Positions 52,646-61,952 of a stretch of 64,000 nt of DNA are shown here, in pieces. The translations under genes were made by a program, and so were the position numbers. Positions within the stretch are counted from its first letter, which is position 1; the number at the start of each line of letters is the position of its first letter. The notes under the pieces are model-generated. The model worked only from the letters and a program-made list of their open reading frames with translations. It was not told where the DNA came from and did not search any database. Source of the DNA: Parabacteroides goldsteinii (GTDB lineage Bacteria > Bacteroidota > Bacteroidia > Bacteroidales > Tannerellaceae); the NCBI RefSeq assembly GCF_015550595.1, contig NZ_JADNBB010000008.1, positions 124,001-188,000 on the forward strand, in the 5' to 3' direction.

Positions 52646-55125
52646 TATAAGGACTTGGCTGGATATAAGGCTTCCCACCACTGTGGTTGTTCTTTCAGCC
52701 ATTTGGCGAACCAGGCGTAGATTGTGTTATTCCATTCTGCCCGTTTCTTATAATCGAAGATCTGATGATTTTGTCCGTTTACCTGGATAAAGGCGGTTTC
52801 CTTACCAAGCAATTTCAGGGCGGTAAACATTTGGATACTTTCTCCGACAGGCACATTCGTATCGACGGAACCGTGCAGGAAGAGGATCGGGGTGTTGATC
52901 TTATCGGCATGGAACAACGGACTTTGCTCTACGTAGATATCCCGGGCATTCCAGGGATAGCTGTTTGCCGTTGCCAGCGAACTGTATGAATATCCCCAGT
53001 AACCTTCTCCCCAATAACTTGTAATGTCGCTGATACCGGCATGTGAGATAGCTGCTGCGAATATATCCGTTTTTGTTTGCAGGTACTGTGTCATGAAACC
53101 TCCGTAAGAGGCTCCGATACAACCGATCTTCTTGGCATCTACAAAATTATGTTCTGCGCAGAACTTCTTTGTTCCTTCGATGATTTCGTCACCAGTGCGT
53201 TTCCCCCAGGCATTGACGTGGCGTGCAGAGAATTCCTGTCCGAAACCAGTCGCCCCGCTGGGCTGGATAATATAAACGATATAGCCCAATGCGGCATATG
53301 CATGCGAGGGATAACGGTTTTCCAACGAACGTTCCGTCGGGCTTGTTCCGCCGTAATAGTTTACGATCAACGGGTATTTTTTGTTCGGATCGAAATGGGG
53401 AGGCAGGTAGTAGCGTCCGTAAATTGTATCACCGGCAGCAGCCTGGAAGTTCCAGTCGTGTACCTCGCCCAGTGTGACATCTTTCAATATGGTTTCCGAC
53501 AGGTTTTTCAGGCAAACGGTTGTATTCTTTTTCAGGTTGACTGAGTAAAGACGCTGCGAGTTGGAAGCACTTTCACCGAAATAAACCAGTTCGGGAGTCG
53601 CCTCTGCCAGGGTGAAATCAGAAAGGATCTCTTCTTTCAACGGAACCGGATTGATCTTTCCGTTAGACGGATTGAGAACATACAGGCGGACACAATCTTT
53701 ATCTTCGCCCTGGAGATAGATCAGTTTATCGTTGCTGTTCCAGGTGAAAGACTGGATAGACGGATCAAAGTCTTTGCTTACAGGAGACACTTCTTTACTC
53801 TCCGGATCATAAATGAATAATTGCCCGTCGGCAGTATTGGAGGTTTGTCCCGGTGCAATCTTCAATCCGATACCGTTGAAGGCTTCTCCCGAGCCTTCGA
53901 TCGCCAACAGTTTTCCGTCTGGAGAGAAACCGGCACGACCGATAAAGGCGTCTTTCAGTAATGCTTCGGTCTGCATGGTCTGCAAATCCATGCGGTAGAG
54001 TGTGTTGATGCTGAACGGACGCCGGGTCAGGGTTCGCTCGCTGCTGCTGAAGAGGATATAACGGCCGTCTTTCGATATATCGTTGAGGTGGGTAGAGTTG
54101 TATCCGTAGGTCAGGCGTTCGAACAGGCCCGTTGCCAAGTCGTACTTATGAAGGAAAGAACGGTTACGCCAGCCGGGTTGACGGTCGTCGGGGACAAGTA
54201 TTTCTTCCATATCCTTGTCTTTCTTCGGCCCTTCTTCTGAAACGGTGAAGATCAGGTAGTTTTCGGTCGGGGCGAATACGAACCAGCCATCGGGCAGGTT
54301 ACGGGAAAGGATGGTTTCTGCCTGGGTGGCGGGATCGATCGTTACCAGTTCTTTGCCTTCCATTCCTTCGCGGGTATAATACAGGCGGTTGCTTTTAGGC
54401 ATCCAATTGTAGTTGTTATTGCTGTTTTCGATAACGACCTGCCCGGTGGCCCTGTCAGTAACTTGCTGGTATGACTCGGTCTTACCGCCGGGGTAGGTGG
54501 TCTGGTAAGCGGTCAGCAGATATTTACCGTTGGGCGAAAGGCTTACCGAACGGAAACGGGTTCCGTCAAATACCTCGCTGATGGTGTATCGCTTTTCCGG
54601 GTTGGTAGTGGCTGTCACCACTGCTTCGGCTTCCGTGTTGAATGTGACTTTTAGTGACTCTGCTTTGTTTGCTTCGGCCAGGTATTTGATAACGATCTCA
54701 TAACGGTGGGGCTCCAGCGAGAGTGTGATCTTACCGTCGGCTGGTGTTTGCTTTTCATTATTTATATATACTTCGTATGTCTCCGGACCTTTTACCAATA
54801 GGTCACCTTTTACATATCGGTCGCTGTTGAGGTAGAAGGAGGCTAGTCCGATCTGATAGGGCTGGGAGGAAGTAGGGAGTTGTCCTTCTCCGTTGGCGTT
54901 GGCATCCAGCAGTTGTGTACTTTGGCGGACGTTGCTGAACGGGACGGCTGTTTTCAGTAGTTCTTTTTCGGTGAACTTCTTGCTGTTTACATCGAGGCTG
55001 TCGTTGAGGAACGGCTTCTTTACCTCGTAGGGGCCGGCGTATCTGAACTGTTTCACTGTCACCTCTTCGGCAAATAGGTTGTAGCAGGAACAGATGGCGG
55101 CCAGGAATAGCATGTTTCTTTTCAT
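52645..55125 (-). CDS. Secreted S9-family prolyl oligopeptidase-like peptidase
   Basis: The ATG at 55125 (MKRNMLFLAAICSCYNLFAEE) starts a signal peptide and avoids overlap with the upstream kinase gene; 826 residues. An N-terminal beta-propeller (WD40-like/DPPIV-type repeats such as SVSLSPNGKYLLTAY and AGFSPDGKLLAI) is followed by an alpha/beta-hydrolase domain. The triad is visible: Ser in GASYGGFMTQ, Asp in HGSVDTNVP and His in GQNHQIFD. Such enzymes cut short peptides, often after proline. Its start lies 17 bases after the kinase stop, so both may be on one mRNA. Confidence 0.93.
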   Translation of the reverse strand: MKRNMLFLAAICSCYNLFAEEVTVKQFRYAGPYEVKKPFLNDSLDVNSKKFTEKELLKTAVPFSNVRQSTQLLDANANGEGQLPTSSQPYQIGLASFYLNSDRYVKGDLLVKGPETYEVYINNEKQTPADGKITLSLEPHRYEIVIKYLAEANKAESLKVTFNTEAEAVVTATTNPEKRYTISEVFDGTRFRSVSLSPNGKYLLTAYQTTYPGGKTESYQQVTDRATGQVVIENSNNNYNWMPKSNRLYYTREGMEGKELVTIDPATQAETILSRNLPDGWFVFAPTENYLIFTVSEEGPKKDKDMEEILVPDDRQPGWRNRSFLHKYDLATGLFERLTYGYNSTHLNDISKDGRYILFSSSERTLTRRPFSINTLYRMDLQTMQTEALLKDAFIGRAGFSPDGKLLAIEGSGEAFNGIGLKIAPGQTSNTADGQLFIYDPESKEVSPVSKDFDPSIQSFTWNSNDKLIYLQGEDKDCVRLYVLNPSNGKINPVPLKEEILSDFTLAEATPELVYFGESASNSQRLYSVNLKKNTTVCLKNLSETILKDVTLGEVHDWNFQAAAGDTIYGRYYLPPHFDPNKKYPLIVNYYGGTSPTERSLENRYPSHAYAALGYIVYIIQPSGATGFGQEFSARHVNAWGKRTGDEIIEGTKKFCAEHNFVDAKKIGCIGASYGGFMTQYLQTKTDIFAAAISHAGISDITSYWGEGYWGYSYSSLATANSYPWNARDIYVEQSPLFHADKINTPILFLHGSVDTNVPVGESIQMFTALKLLGKETAFIQVNGQNHQIFDYKKRAEWNNTIYAWFAKWLKEQPQWWEALYPAKSL

Positions 55126-55141
55126 GGCGAATGATGTTTTG

Positions 55142-57019
55142 TTATAATGCCACAAAGGTATTTATTTTAATGGTAAACCAGAATAAAGTTCCTACCCCTT
55201 CTTCCGACTCCACCTTGATTTCTCCCCCAAGCTTTTCTACAATGGTTTTACAGATGGAAAGTCCTAATCCCGTACCTTGCTGAAAATTGTTCAGTTTGAC
55301 GAAACGGCCGAATACCGATCCTACCTTGTCGGCCGGAATGCCGCAGCCGGTATCTTGTACGTAAAAACGCAGCATATGGCCTTCCTGTCGGTAACCGAAA
55401 CGGATGCTTCCCCGGGTGGTGAACTTCATGGCGTTGTTCAATAGGTTGGTAATGACCTGGGTCAGGCGGTTACGTTCCGTATGGATGATACATTGCGGCA
55501 AACGTTCTTCGAAAGAGATCTGAACCTCCGGGTATTTGTTGCGGAGCTGGCAGCTTTGCTCTATTTCCGTTAACAAGCTGTTCAGGTCTACATCCGAATA
55601 GGTGAATTCGAGAGTTCCGGCCTCTATTTTGGAGAGGTCGAGTATGTCGTTGATAAGTTGAAGCAATAATTGGTTGTTGTTCTCGATGATCCTTGCGAAC
55701 TCCTGCCGCTCTTCCAGGGCATCTTCATTGGCCAGGAGGGTGGAGAAGCCTACGATGGCATTCAGCGGGGTACGTATCTCGTGGCTCATATTGGCCAGGA
55801 AAGCCGATTTGAGGCGGTTGGCTTCTTCCGCTTTTTCACGTTCGCGTATTTCTTGTTTCATCCGCCAGTAAAAGCGGAGTCTCATGACGAGGATGGCGAC
55901 CACGGCACAGATCAGTGCTATTATACTGATTATGGCCAGTTTGTTACGATCGTAGAAACTGGGTGGACGTTGGTAGTAGACGGCGTCGCCGGGATAGAGG
56001 TGGCTGTCGGTATTGTGCATTTTCAGGTGGCGGTAGTTCAGGTATGTACGTGGCGTTCCTCCTGTGTGTGGCTGGATGTCATGGGCGGGGGTGCCTTCGA
56101 GTATTTTTTCTAAGGTATGGATCGTTTCACGGCTGTAGTCCGATAGTGAGATGTAATGTCCTCCGGCAAAGTTGCCGTCTTCCACCAACTGGTCGGCAAT
56201 GGTGAATACCGGGTAATGGGAGAAACCGTAGACGATCCGTTGTATATTGTCGTTCAGGTAGTTTCTTTGGTCCTGGAGTTGTTTGGAGAACCAGGAGTAA
56301 TACAATATGCCGGTATCTTTGTTGTAGCGGGAGATTGTGTCGAGTAATTGTTCGGTGGAGATACGGGTTGTGGTGAGAAGGTGTAGTTTCAGTGAAGGAT
56401 AATAATCGGCTATGGTTTGTTCCACTTCCTGTTGGGCGCACAGGCTGATATAACGGTTGTCGGATATGAATGCTATATTTTTGATTTCGGGCTGTATACG
56501 CTGCATCAGTTCGAGTGTTTCTTTGATATAGAAGGTCTGGTATAAGGCTGTTACATTATAGCCTTTCATGATCCGATCGGCGGGGACAAGCATCTCGGGG
56601 GATATATTCCGTGAAAGGAGGTCCTCTATGCTGGGCGGCATTAGTTCACGTGAATAGCAGATCAGGACGGGAACATCTTTCCACTCGTTGTCGAATAAGG
56701 GACGACATACCACCCATCCGGGATCGCCCATAAAGACAACGACTTTGGGGCGTTGGGGAAATTTCTTTAGTAAAGAGTTTCTCTTAATACCGGCTTCCTC
56801 CGTGTTTGCAATGGTCGGGACCATCAGTTCTTCCGTTTCGATTGCATATTGCGATCCCATGAAATGCTCGTAAATAGCTTGATAGGCACCGTTTGTCCAG
56901 GCTTCATCGAAGTTGACGGAGTTGAGAACAAGAATATATTCCTGCTTGCCTTGATCTTTCGCGCTTATTAGTGTGAAAAGACTGAGTAAAAGGCTTAGTA
57001 TTATGACTGTTTTTCGCAT
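55142..57019 (-). CDS. Membrane sensor histidine kinase with periplasmic binding-protein-like domain
   Basis: A 625-residue protein. A signal sequence is followed by a periplasmic domain at about 25-345 resembling ABC substrate-binding proteins (VVVFMGDPGWVVCRPLF, IKNIAFISDNRYISL). A membrane helix lies at about 356-378 (IISIIALICAVVAILVM), then a short coiled coil. The kinase core has the H-box FLANMSHEIRTPLNAIVGF and the ATP-binding N, G1 and G2 boxes (NLLNNAMKF, DTGCGIP, GTGLGLSI). There is no receiver domain and no response regulator gene nearby, so the partner must be elsewhere. Confidence 0.92.
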   Translation of the reverse strand: MRKTVIILSLLLSLFTLISAKDQGKQEYILVLNSVNFDEAWTNGAYQAIYEHFMGSQYAIETEELMVPTIANTEEAGIKRNSLLKKFPQRPKVVVFMGDPGWVVCRPLFDNEWKDVPVLICYSRELMPPSIEDLLSRNISPEMLVPADRIMKGYNVTALYQTFYIKETLELMQRIQPEIKNIAFISDNRYISLCAQQEVEQTIADYYPSLKLHLLTTTRISTEQLLDTISRYNKDTGILYYSWFSKQLQDQRNYLNDNIQRIVYGFSHYPVFTIADQLVEDGNFAGGHYISLSDYSRETIHTLEKILEGTPAHDIQPHTGGTPRTYLNYRHLKMHNTDSHLYPGDAVYYQRPPSFYDRNKLAIISIIALICAVVAILVMRLRFYWRMKQEIREREKAEEANRLKSAFLANMSHEIRTPLNAIVGFSTLLANEDALEERQEFARIIENNNQLLLQLINDILDLSKIEAGTLEFTYSDVDLNSLLTEIEQSCQLRNKYPEVQISFEERLPQCIIHTERNRLTQVITNLLNNAMKFTTRGSIRFGYRQEGHMLRFYVQDTGCGIPADKVGSVFGRFVKLNNFQQGTGLGLSICKTIVEKLGGEIKVESEEGVGTLFWFTIKINTFVAL

Positions 57020-57035
57020 AAAGCCTGTATAGATT

Positions 57036-57090
57036 AAAAAGCCGGTTAAAGTCCTACGTCCGGAAGAGGTAGGTCTTTAACCGGCTCTTT
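57036..57090 (-). terminator. Terminator after the second GH20 gene
   Basis: The long stem GCCGGTTAAAG / CTTTAACCGGC has inner CCTAC/GTAGG pairing. On the - strand it is followed by TTTTTAAT. It separates the GH20 gene from the kinase gene. Confidence 0.8.
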
Positions 57091-57103
57091 CTTTTTGTAT
57101 ACC

Positions 57104-59425
57104 CTATTGAATAATAATTTCGTCTACAAACAGGTAAGCCGGATTACCCGCGCCACCATGCCATGCCGGCAACTTATCGCTTTTGATGATTACTTCCACA
57201 TAGCGTGCTTTTACCGGGGCAAAAGTAATTTCCTGTGGATAAATACCATCTTTGTCGGATTGTTTTAATGAAGGGATCACCTTGGAGGTCACTTCCTTGA
57301 AGTTCTGGCCGTCCTCGGATACCTTTACCGTCACTCCGGCTGCTCCCATGATCCAGTCGCCTTTTACGACATTGGTGTTGAAGGCTACCTTGCTGATTTC
57401 AACCGGTTGTTTCAGGTCGATCGCAGCGTCGAGGTCTTTTCCCTGGAAGCCCAGCCAGCGGCCGGTCTTATAGTTTGTGTCGCCAGTCAAACCGTCTGTC
57501 AGTTCGATACCACCGTTAAAGTCGTATCCTTTACTCGGAGCAACACGCAAGGTAACGGGTTTCGCTGTCGATTTGCTGAAGTTGATCTTTTCAGAGAATA
57601 CGCGGCTGTTGCCGGAAGGACGTACAACGACTGCTTTTATCGTTCCGTCTTCCTTTATTTTAACAGGGGCTTCATATTTGCTGCTAGCACTGGTCGGTTC
57701 GCTGCCATCCAATGTGTAGTATATATCACCGTCTCCCATTGTGGACAGGTTTACAACAATCTCGCTGTTCTCCGTATCGGTGGTGAATTCAGCGTGGATG
57801 TCGAAGATGTTCTTGGCATAGTTGTAACCCAGGTGGTCGTATAATTTAGTCATACGGACGAGACGAGGCAGGAAACTCTGGTATTCTTTCTTGCCCGGAT
57901 CTGTCCACTGCACTTCGGCCAGGGCTGCCATACGTGGCATTACCATATATTCCACCTGTGAGAAGGTCGGGATATATTCAGTCCACAGGTTAGCCTGTAC
58001 ACCGATCACATATTTCTTGTATTCGTCGGGGATACCGGCAGTCGGTTCCAATGAATAAACCCGTTCCAGCGGCAGGTAACCACCGATTGCCAACGGTTCG
58101 TTTTCCGTGTCGGTCGACTGGTAGTAGTCGAAATACAGATAGGTATTCGGAGTCATGATCACATTGTGGTTTTGTTTGGCAGCTTCGATACCGCCGTCTA
58201 CACCACGCCAACTCATCACAGTTGCGTTAGGAGCCAGTCCGCCTTCCAGGATTTCATCCCAACCGATGATGTGGCGGCCTTTGCTTTCCACGAATTTTTC
58301 CATACGGGAGATTACATAGCTTTGCAGATATTCTTCCGCACTGTGTTTGTTGTCTCCCTTGATACCTTCCGCTTTGATACGGGCCTGGCATTTCGGACAG
58401 GTTTTCCAGCGTACTTTCGGACATTCGTCACCGCCGATATGGATATATTCGGAAGGAAAGAGGTCGATCACTTCCGATAATACATCTTCCAGGAATCCCA
58501 TTGCTTTGTCGTTACCGGCACAGATCACGTCGTCGGAGATACCCCATTGTGTCCATACTTCATACGGACCGCCTGTACAACCCAGGTCCGGATAAGCGGC
58601 CAGCGCAGCCTGCTGATGACCGGGCAGGTCGATTTCGGGAATGATCGTGATGAAACGTTTTTTGGCGTAAGCGATTACGTCGCGGATTTCGTCCTGTGTG
58701 TAGAAACCACTGTACGGTTTGCCGTCATATTCACCGGAGTTACGTCCGATCACGGTTTCTTTACGTTGAGAACCGATGGTAGTCAGTTCCGGATATTTCT
58801 TGATCTCGATACGCCATCCCTGATCGTCGGAAAGATGCCAGTGGAAAGTGTTCATATTGTGCAGTGCCAATATGTCGATGTATTTCTTGATAGAGTCGGT
58901 AGGGAAGAAATGACGGGATACATCCAGGTGCATGCCACGATAGGCAAAGCGGGGATAATCGTTGATCGTTACGGCCGGAAGCTCGATGTTCATTCCTTCA
59001 GCCACAGCCGGGATCGATTTGCGCAATGTCTGTATACCGTAGAATACACCGGCTTCGGTAGCACCTGCCAGTTCGATACCTTCGGGAGTTACCGTCAGGC
59101 GATACCCTTCAGGGTTGGAGATGCTTTTGTCGATAGAGAGGTTGATAGGTTTAGCACTTTTGTCGGTTACTACTTTCGGTGCGTAGCCGGTTGCTTCTTT
59201 AATATAGGAAGCCAGGAACTCGCCAGCCTGTTTCAGTAAGTCATTCCCTTCCGGGTAGCTGATAGAAGTAGAAGGCGTTAAGATGAAAGGAGTCCCGTTT
59301 GTCAGGGAAACATCCTGCGGCAGGGGAATGATTTCATAATCACCGGTAGCAACTTTACCGTCGGAACAGGCCACCATTCCTGCAAAAGCTGCGAAAAGCA
59401 GCGCGTACTTGCTTAGTTTATTCAT
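57104..59425 (-). CDS. GH20 beta-N-acetylhexosaminidase with C-terminal accessory domains
   Basis: A 773-residue lipoprotein (GMVACSDG). An N-terminal GH20b domain is followed by the catalytic barrel (HWHLSDDQGWRIEIK; IHIGGDECPKVRW with the Asp-Glu catalytic pair; EGGLAPNATVMSWRG). A chitobiase-type C-terminal segment follows (DIYYTLDGSEPTS), then a discoidin/F5-8-type sugar-binding domain at about 640-773 (KTGRWLGFQGKDLDAAIDL). It is about 130 residues longer than the paralogue at 17378 because of that binding domain. It trims GlcNAc or GalNAc ends of glycans. A TATCTTTG box on the - strand at 59501-59494 may be its -7 element. Confidence 0.94.
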   Translation of the reverse strand: MNKLSKYALLFAAFAGMVACSDGKVATGDYEIIPLPQDVSLTNGTPFILTPSTSISYPEGNDLLKQAGEFLASYIKEATGYAPKVVTDKSAKPINLSIDKSISNPEGYRLTVTPEGIELAGATEAGVFYGIQTLRKSIPAVAEGMNIELPAVTINDYPRFAYRGMHLDVSRHFFPTDSIKKYIDILALHNMNTFHWHLSDDQGWRIEIKKYPELTTIGSQRKETVIGRNSGEYDGKPYSGFYTQDEIRDVIAYAKKRFITIIPEIDLPGHQQAALAAYPDLGCTGGPYEVWTQWGISDDVICAGNDKAMGFLEDVLSEVIDLFPSEYIHIGGDECPKVRWKTCPKCQARIKAEGIKGDNKHSAEEYLQSYVISRMEKFVESKGRHIIGWDEILEGGLAPNATVMSWRGVDGGIEAAKQNHNVIMTPNTYLYFDYYQSTDTENEPLAIGGYLPLERVYSLEPTAGIPDEYKKYVIGVQANLWTEYIPTFSQVEYMVMPRMAALAEVQWTDPGKKEYQSFLPRLVRMTKLYDHLGYNYAKNIFDIHAEFTTDTENSEIVVNLSTMGDGDIYYTLDGSEPTSASSKYEAPVKIKEDGTIKAVVVRPSGNSRVFSEKINFSKSTAKPVTLRVAPSKGYDFNGGIELTDGLTGDTNYKTGRWLGFQGKDLDAAIDLKQPVEISKVAFNTNVVKGDWIMGAAGVTVKVSEDGQNFKEVTSKVIPSLKQSDKDGIYPQEITFAPVKARYVEVIIKSDKLPAWHGGAGNPAYLFVDEIIIQ

Positions 59426-59550
59426 GCGTTATTAAAAGTTATAAATGATAATGTCTTTTTTAGATTGTTTCATATTCCGTTAGAGATTGCGTTCAAAGAT
59501 AATAATTTATTTCATATGTGTAATAATCAGGTAGTAAAGGACGCAAATTA

Positions 59551-60381
59551 TTATAAATCTATCACTTTGTCTTTTTTGAAGAAGTTGCTTACTTTTTTCA
59601 CGGTGCTGCATTTGGTGTAGGCATCATGGCAATAGATCAGTACCTGTCCTTCGCGGGCAGCTTCTTCGAGCATACGAATCTTTTCCTGATAGGAGGTGAC
59701 CGGATAGGTGTCGTAGGCTGATATCCATTCGGGTGAGACGCTCGCGGCAAGGGGTATTACGTCTCCGGCAAAGACAAAAGTCTGTTCGGGAGTCGTGATG
59801 TAAGGGACCAGTTGTCCGGGCGTATGACCGTCGAAGATACGGAGTTCGATGCCGGTGCATAGCTCCGTATCGGTGTCGATAAGGCGTAACAGTCCTCTAT
59901 CTGCAACAGCCTGCATGTTTTCCATGAAGTAAGAGTCTTTTTCCAGCGGGTTCGGATGCAGGAAATTTTCCCATTGTTTGCGGCTGACCCAGTGGACGGC
60001 ATTAGGGAATGACGGATATAACTCGCCGGCTTCCTCATTCTTTCGGGTGGTATAACCACAATGGTCGAAGTGCAGGTGGGTGAGTACGACGTCCGTTACC
60101 TGCTCCGGAGAAACACCTCTTTTTCGCAATTCATCTTCCAGATCGGCCAGGTCGAAGAAGTTGTAATAGCTGAGTTGGCTGATGTGTTTGTCTCCTGCAC
60201 CGTTGTCGACAAGGACTACTTTTCCAGGAGCCTTTGATATTAGTAGGCTTCTCATCGAGAGGATGCAACCGTTCGTTTCGTTACTCGGATAACGACGGCT
60301 CCAGGCTGTCTTCGGAATGGCACCGAACATAGCTCCGCCATCCGCGTAAAAACATCCTGTGTCTATTATCTGTATCTTCAT
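59551..60381 (-). CDS. Metallo-beta-lactamase-fold hydrolase
   Basis: A 276-residue cytoplasmic protein of the metallo-beta-lactamase superfamily. The metal motif HxHxDH is LTHLHFDHCGY, with further ligands in HTPGQLVPY, FAGDVIPL and CHD near the C-terminus. The general layout is that of lactonase-like or glyoxalase-II-like members. The substrate cannot be told. It is divergent from the Mpl-like gene, with 95 bases between the two start codons. Confidence 0.87.
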   Translation of the reverse strand: MKIQIIDTGCFYADGGAMFGAIPKTAWSRRYPSNETNGCILSMRSLLISKAPGKVVLVDNGAGDKHISQLSYYNFFDLADLEDELRKRGVSPEQVTDVVLTHLHFDHCGYTTRKNEEAGELYPSFPNAVHWVSRKQWENFLHPNPLEKDSYFMENMQAVADRGLLRLIDTDTELCTGIELRIFDGHTPGQLVPYITTPEQTFVFAGDVIPLAASVSPEWISAYDTYPVTSYQEKIRMLEEAAREGQVLIYCHDAYTKCSTVKKVSNFFKKDKVIDL

Positions 60382-60452
60382 TTCACTTTTTTTTTGTCAA
60401 ATATAAGCAAGTTTTTTCTATCAGCGATACGTTGAAGCTTGATGAAATTGTG

Positions 60453-60460
60453 TACATTTG
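60453..60460 (+). promoter_or_regulatory. -7 element of the Mpl-like gene operon
   Basis: TACATTTG, 17 bases before the ATG at 60477. A TTG lies 18 bases upstream, slightly close. Confidence 0.5.
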
Positions 60461-60476
60461 CGCCAAAATCTAAGCG

Positions 60477-61403
60477 ATGCGAAAAGTTCATTTAATCTCC
60501 GTAACCGAACCTCTTGTGCTTGACCTGGCTTTGGCTATTCATGAGAAGGGATATGAAGTAAGCGTTTCAGGCGACGGTATAACAGAAGAAGTTGTTGCAA
60601 AGCTTCGTGCTGCAGGTTGTACTTGTCATGGAAACGGATGGTTTCCGGAGAGATTAATAAAGGATAGTAATTTTGTCGTTCTGGGTGCAACTGTTAAACA
60701 AGACAATCCGGAGCTGATGAAGGCAAAAGAATTAGGATTACTGATTCTCTCAATCCCTGAATTCATATTTCAGCGTACCAAGGAGAAAACACGGGTAGTT
60801 GTTGCGGGAAGTCGTGGGAAGAAATCAATTATCTCGATGATTGTTTGTGCTCTTCAGCGACAGAAGCTGGTTTTTGATTATGCCCTGACAAGTGAAGTTC
60901 CTCTGCTGCCAAACCGGGTACGGATGAGCTATGAAGCACGCATTGCCCTGATTGAAGGTGACGAGCATGTCACTTCGGCATTGGAAAAACGTTTCCAGCT
61001 GGAGTTCTACCGTCCGCATATCGCTATACTGACCAATTTGTCGTGGACACCGGACACTGACCATCCTACGGCGGATGCCTACTACGATACCTTCCGTAAC
61101 TTCACCACCCTGATCGAACGCGAAGGTAAATTGATCTATTTCGAAGGCGACCGTGTTGTAAAGCAGTTGGCTGAGGATGTACGTGAAGACATCACCGCCA
61201 TTCCGTATGCAGAACATGCCGTGATCGAGAAAGACGGAGCAATCTTCTTACAGACCCGTTACGGTGACTTTCCGATACGGATCCCCGACAGTTATTTCCT
61301 GACAAATCTGAATGCTGCCCGTCTGGCTTGCCGCCAGTTAGGTGTTAAAGATGCCGATTTTTATCGGGCGTTATCCGAATATAGTGTATCTTTGTCGCTA
61401 TGA
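60477..61403 (+). CDS. Short Mpl-like Mur ligase homologue, C-terminal domain missing
   Basis: A 308-residue protein related to Mpl (UDP-MurNAc:L-Ala-gamma-D-Glu-mDAP ligase). The N-terminal nucleotide-sugar-binding part (about 1-100) and the central ATPase part (about 105-300) are present. The central part includes EGDEHVTSALEKRF and FYRPHIAILTNLSWTPDTDHP, which align with Mpl motifs. The P-loop is GSRGKKS instead of GTHGKTT, and the C-terminal ligase domain (about 140 residues) is absent. It may therefore bind muropeptides or nucleotides without full ligase activity. Its TGA overlaps the next ATG (ATGA), so it is intact and translated in a pair, not a decayed end. Confidence 0.8.
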   Translation: MRKVHLISVTEPLVLDLALAIHEKGYEVSVSGDGITEEVVAKLRAAGCTCHGNGWFPERLIKDSNFVVLGATVKQDNPELMKAKELGLLILSIPEFIFQRTKEKTRVVVAGSRGKKSIISMIVCALQRQKLVFDYALTSEVPLLPNRVRMSYEARIALIEGDEHVTSALEKRFQLEFYRPHIAILTNLSWTPDTDHPTADAYYDTFRNFTTLIEREGKLIYFEGDRVVKQLAEDVREDITAIPYAEHAVIEKDGAIFLQTRYGDFPIRIPDSYFLTNLNAARLACRQLGVKDADFYRALSEYSVSLSL

Positions 61404-61948
61404 TTATAGCAAAACAGAAAAGAAAAGAAAATATAGCCGAGTATTTGTTATACATGTGGCAGGTGGAAGACCTGATACGTGCCAATCATTTTGATATCGA
61501 CTCTATCCGCCGTACGGTCATTTCCCAATACGACCAGCCGGATGAAGTAAAGGAAGAGATCGCTGTCTGGTATGAAGAACTGATCGAAATGATGCGTAGT
61601 GAAGGCGTAATGGAAAAGGGACACATCCAGTTAAATAAGAATGTGATCATCACCCTGACCGACCTGCATCTGCGGCTGCTTAAATCTACAAAAGAAATGA
61701 TTTACGGGGCGGCCTACTATAAAACGCTCCCACATATAGTTCAGCTCCGGACTAAATCCGGGGGAGAAGAGTTACCCGAACTGGAAACATGCTTTAATGC
61801 AATCTATGGTTTTCTGCTTCTCAGGATGCAGGGAAAGCCGGTAAGCCCGGAAACACAGGAAGCGATCAAGCAGATCAGTTCTTTTCTGGCCCTTCTTGCC
61901 GAGAAGTATCGTGAGGATATGAACGGAGAACTGAAATTAGAAGATTAA
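61400..61948 (+). CDS. DUF4924 family protein
   Basis: A 182-residue, mostly helical, soluble protein (EYLLYMWQVEDLIRANHFDIDSIRRTV; a second helix bundle after 75). This is the DUF4924 family, conserved in Bacteroidales and of unknown function. Its start overlaps the stop of the Mpl-like gene by four bases, and the rhamnose gene follows after 4 bases, so the three are one operon. The context hints at a cell-envelope role (inference). Confidence 0.82.
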   Translation: MIIAKQKRKENIAEYLLYMWQVEDLIRANHFDIDSIRRTVISQYDQPDEVKEEIAVWYEELIEMMRSEGVMEKGHIQLNKNVIITLTDLHLRLLKSTKEMIYGAAYYKTLPHIVQLRTKSGGEELPELETCFNAIYGFLLLRMQGKPVSPETQEAIKQISSFLALLAEKYREDMNGELKLED

Positions 61949-61952
61949 AAAC

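Noticed and set aside
60477-61403. Mpl-like gene as a pseudogene from a frameshift
   Set aside because: The stop overlaps the next start as ATGA, the frame is clean, and a -7 box precedes it. This suggests a naturally short protein.
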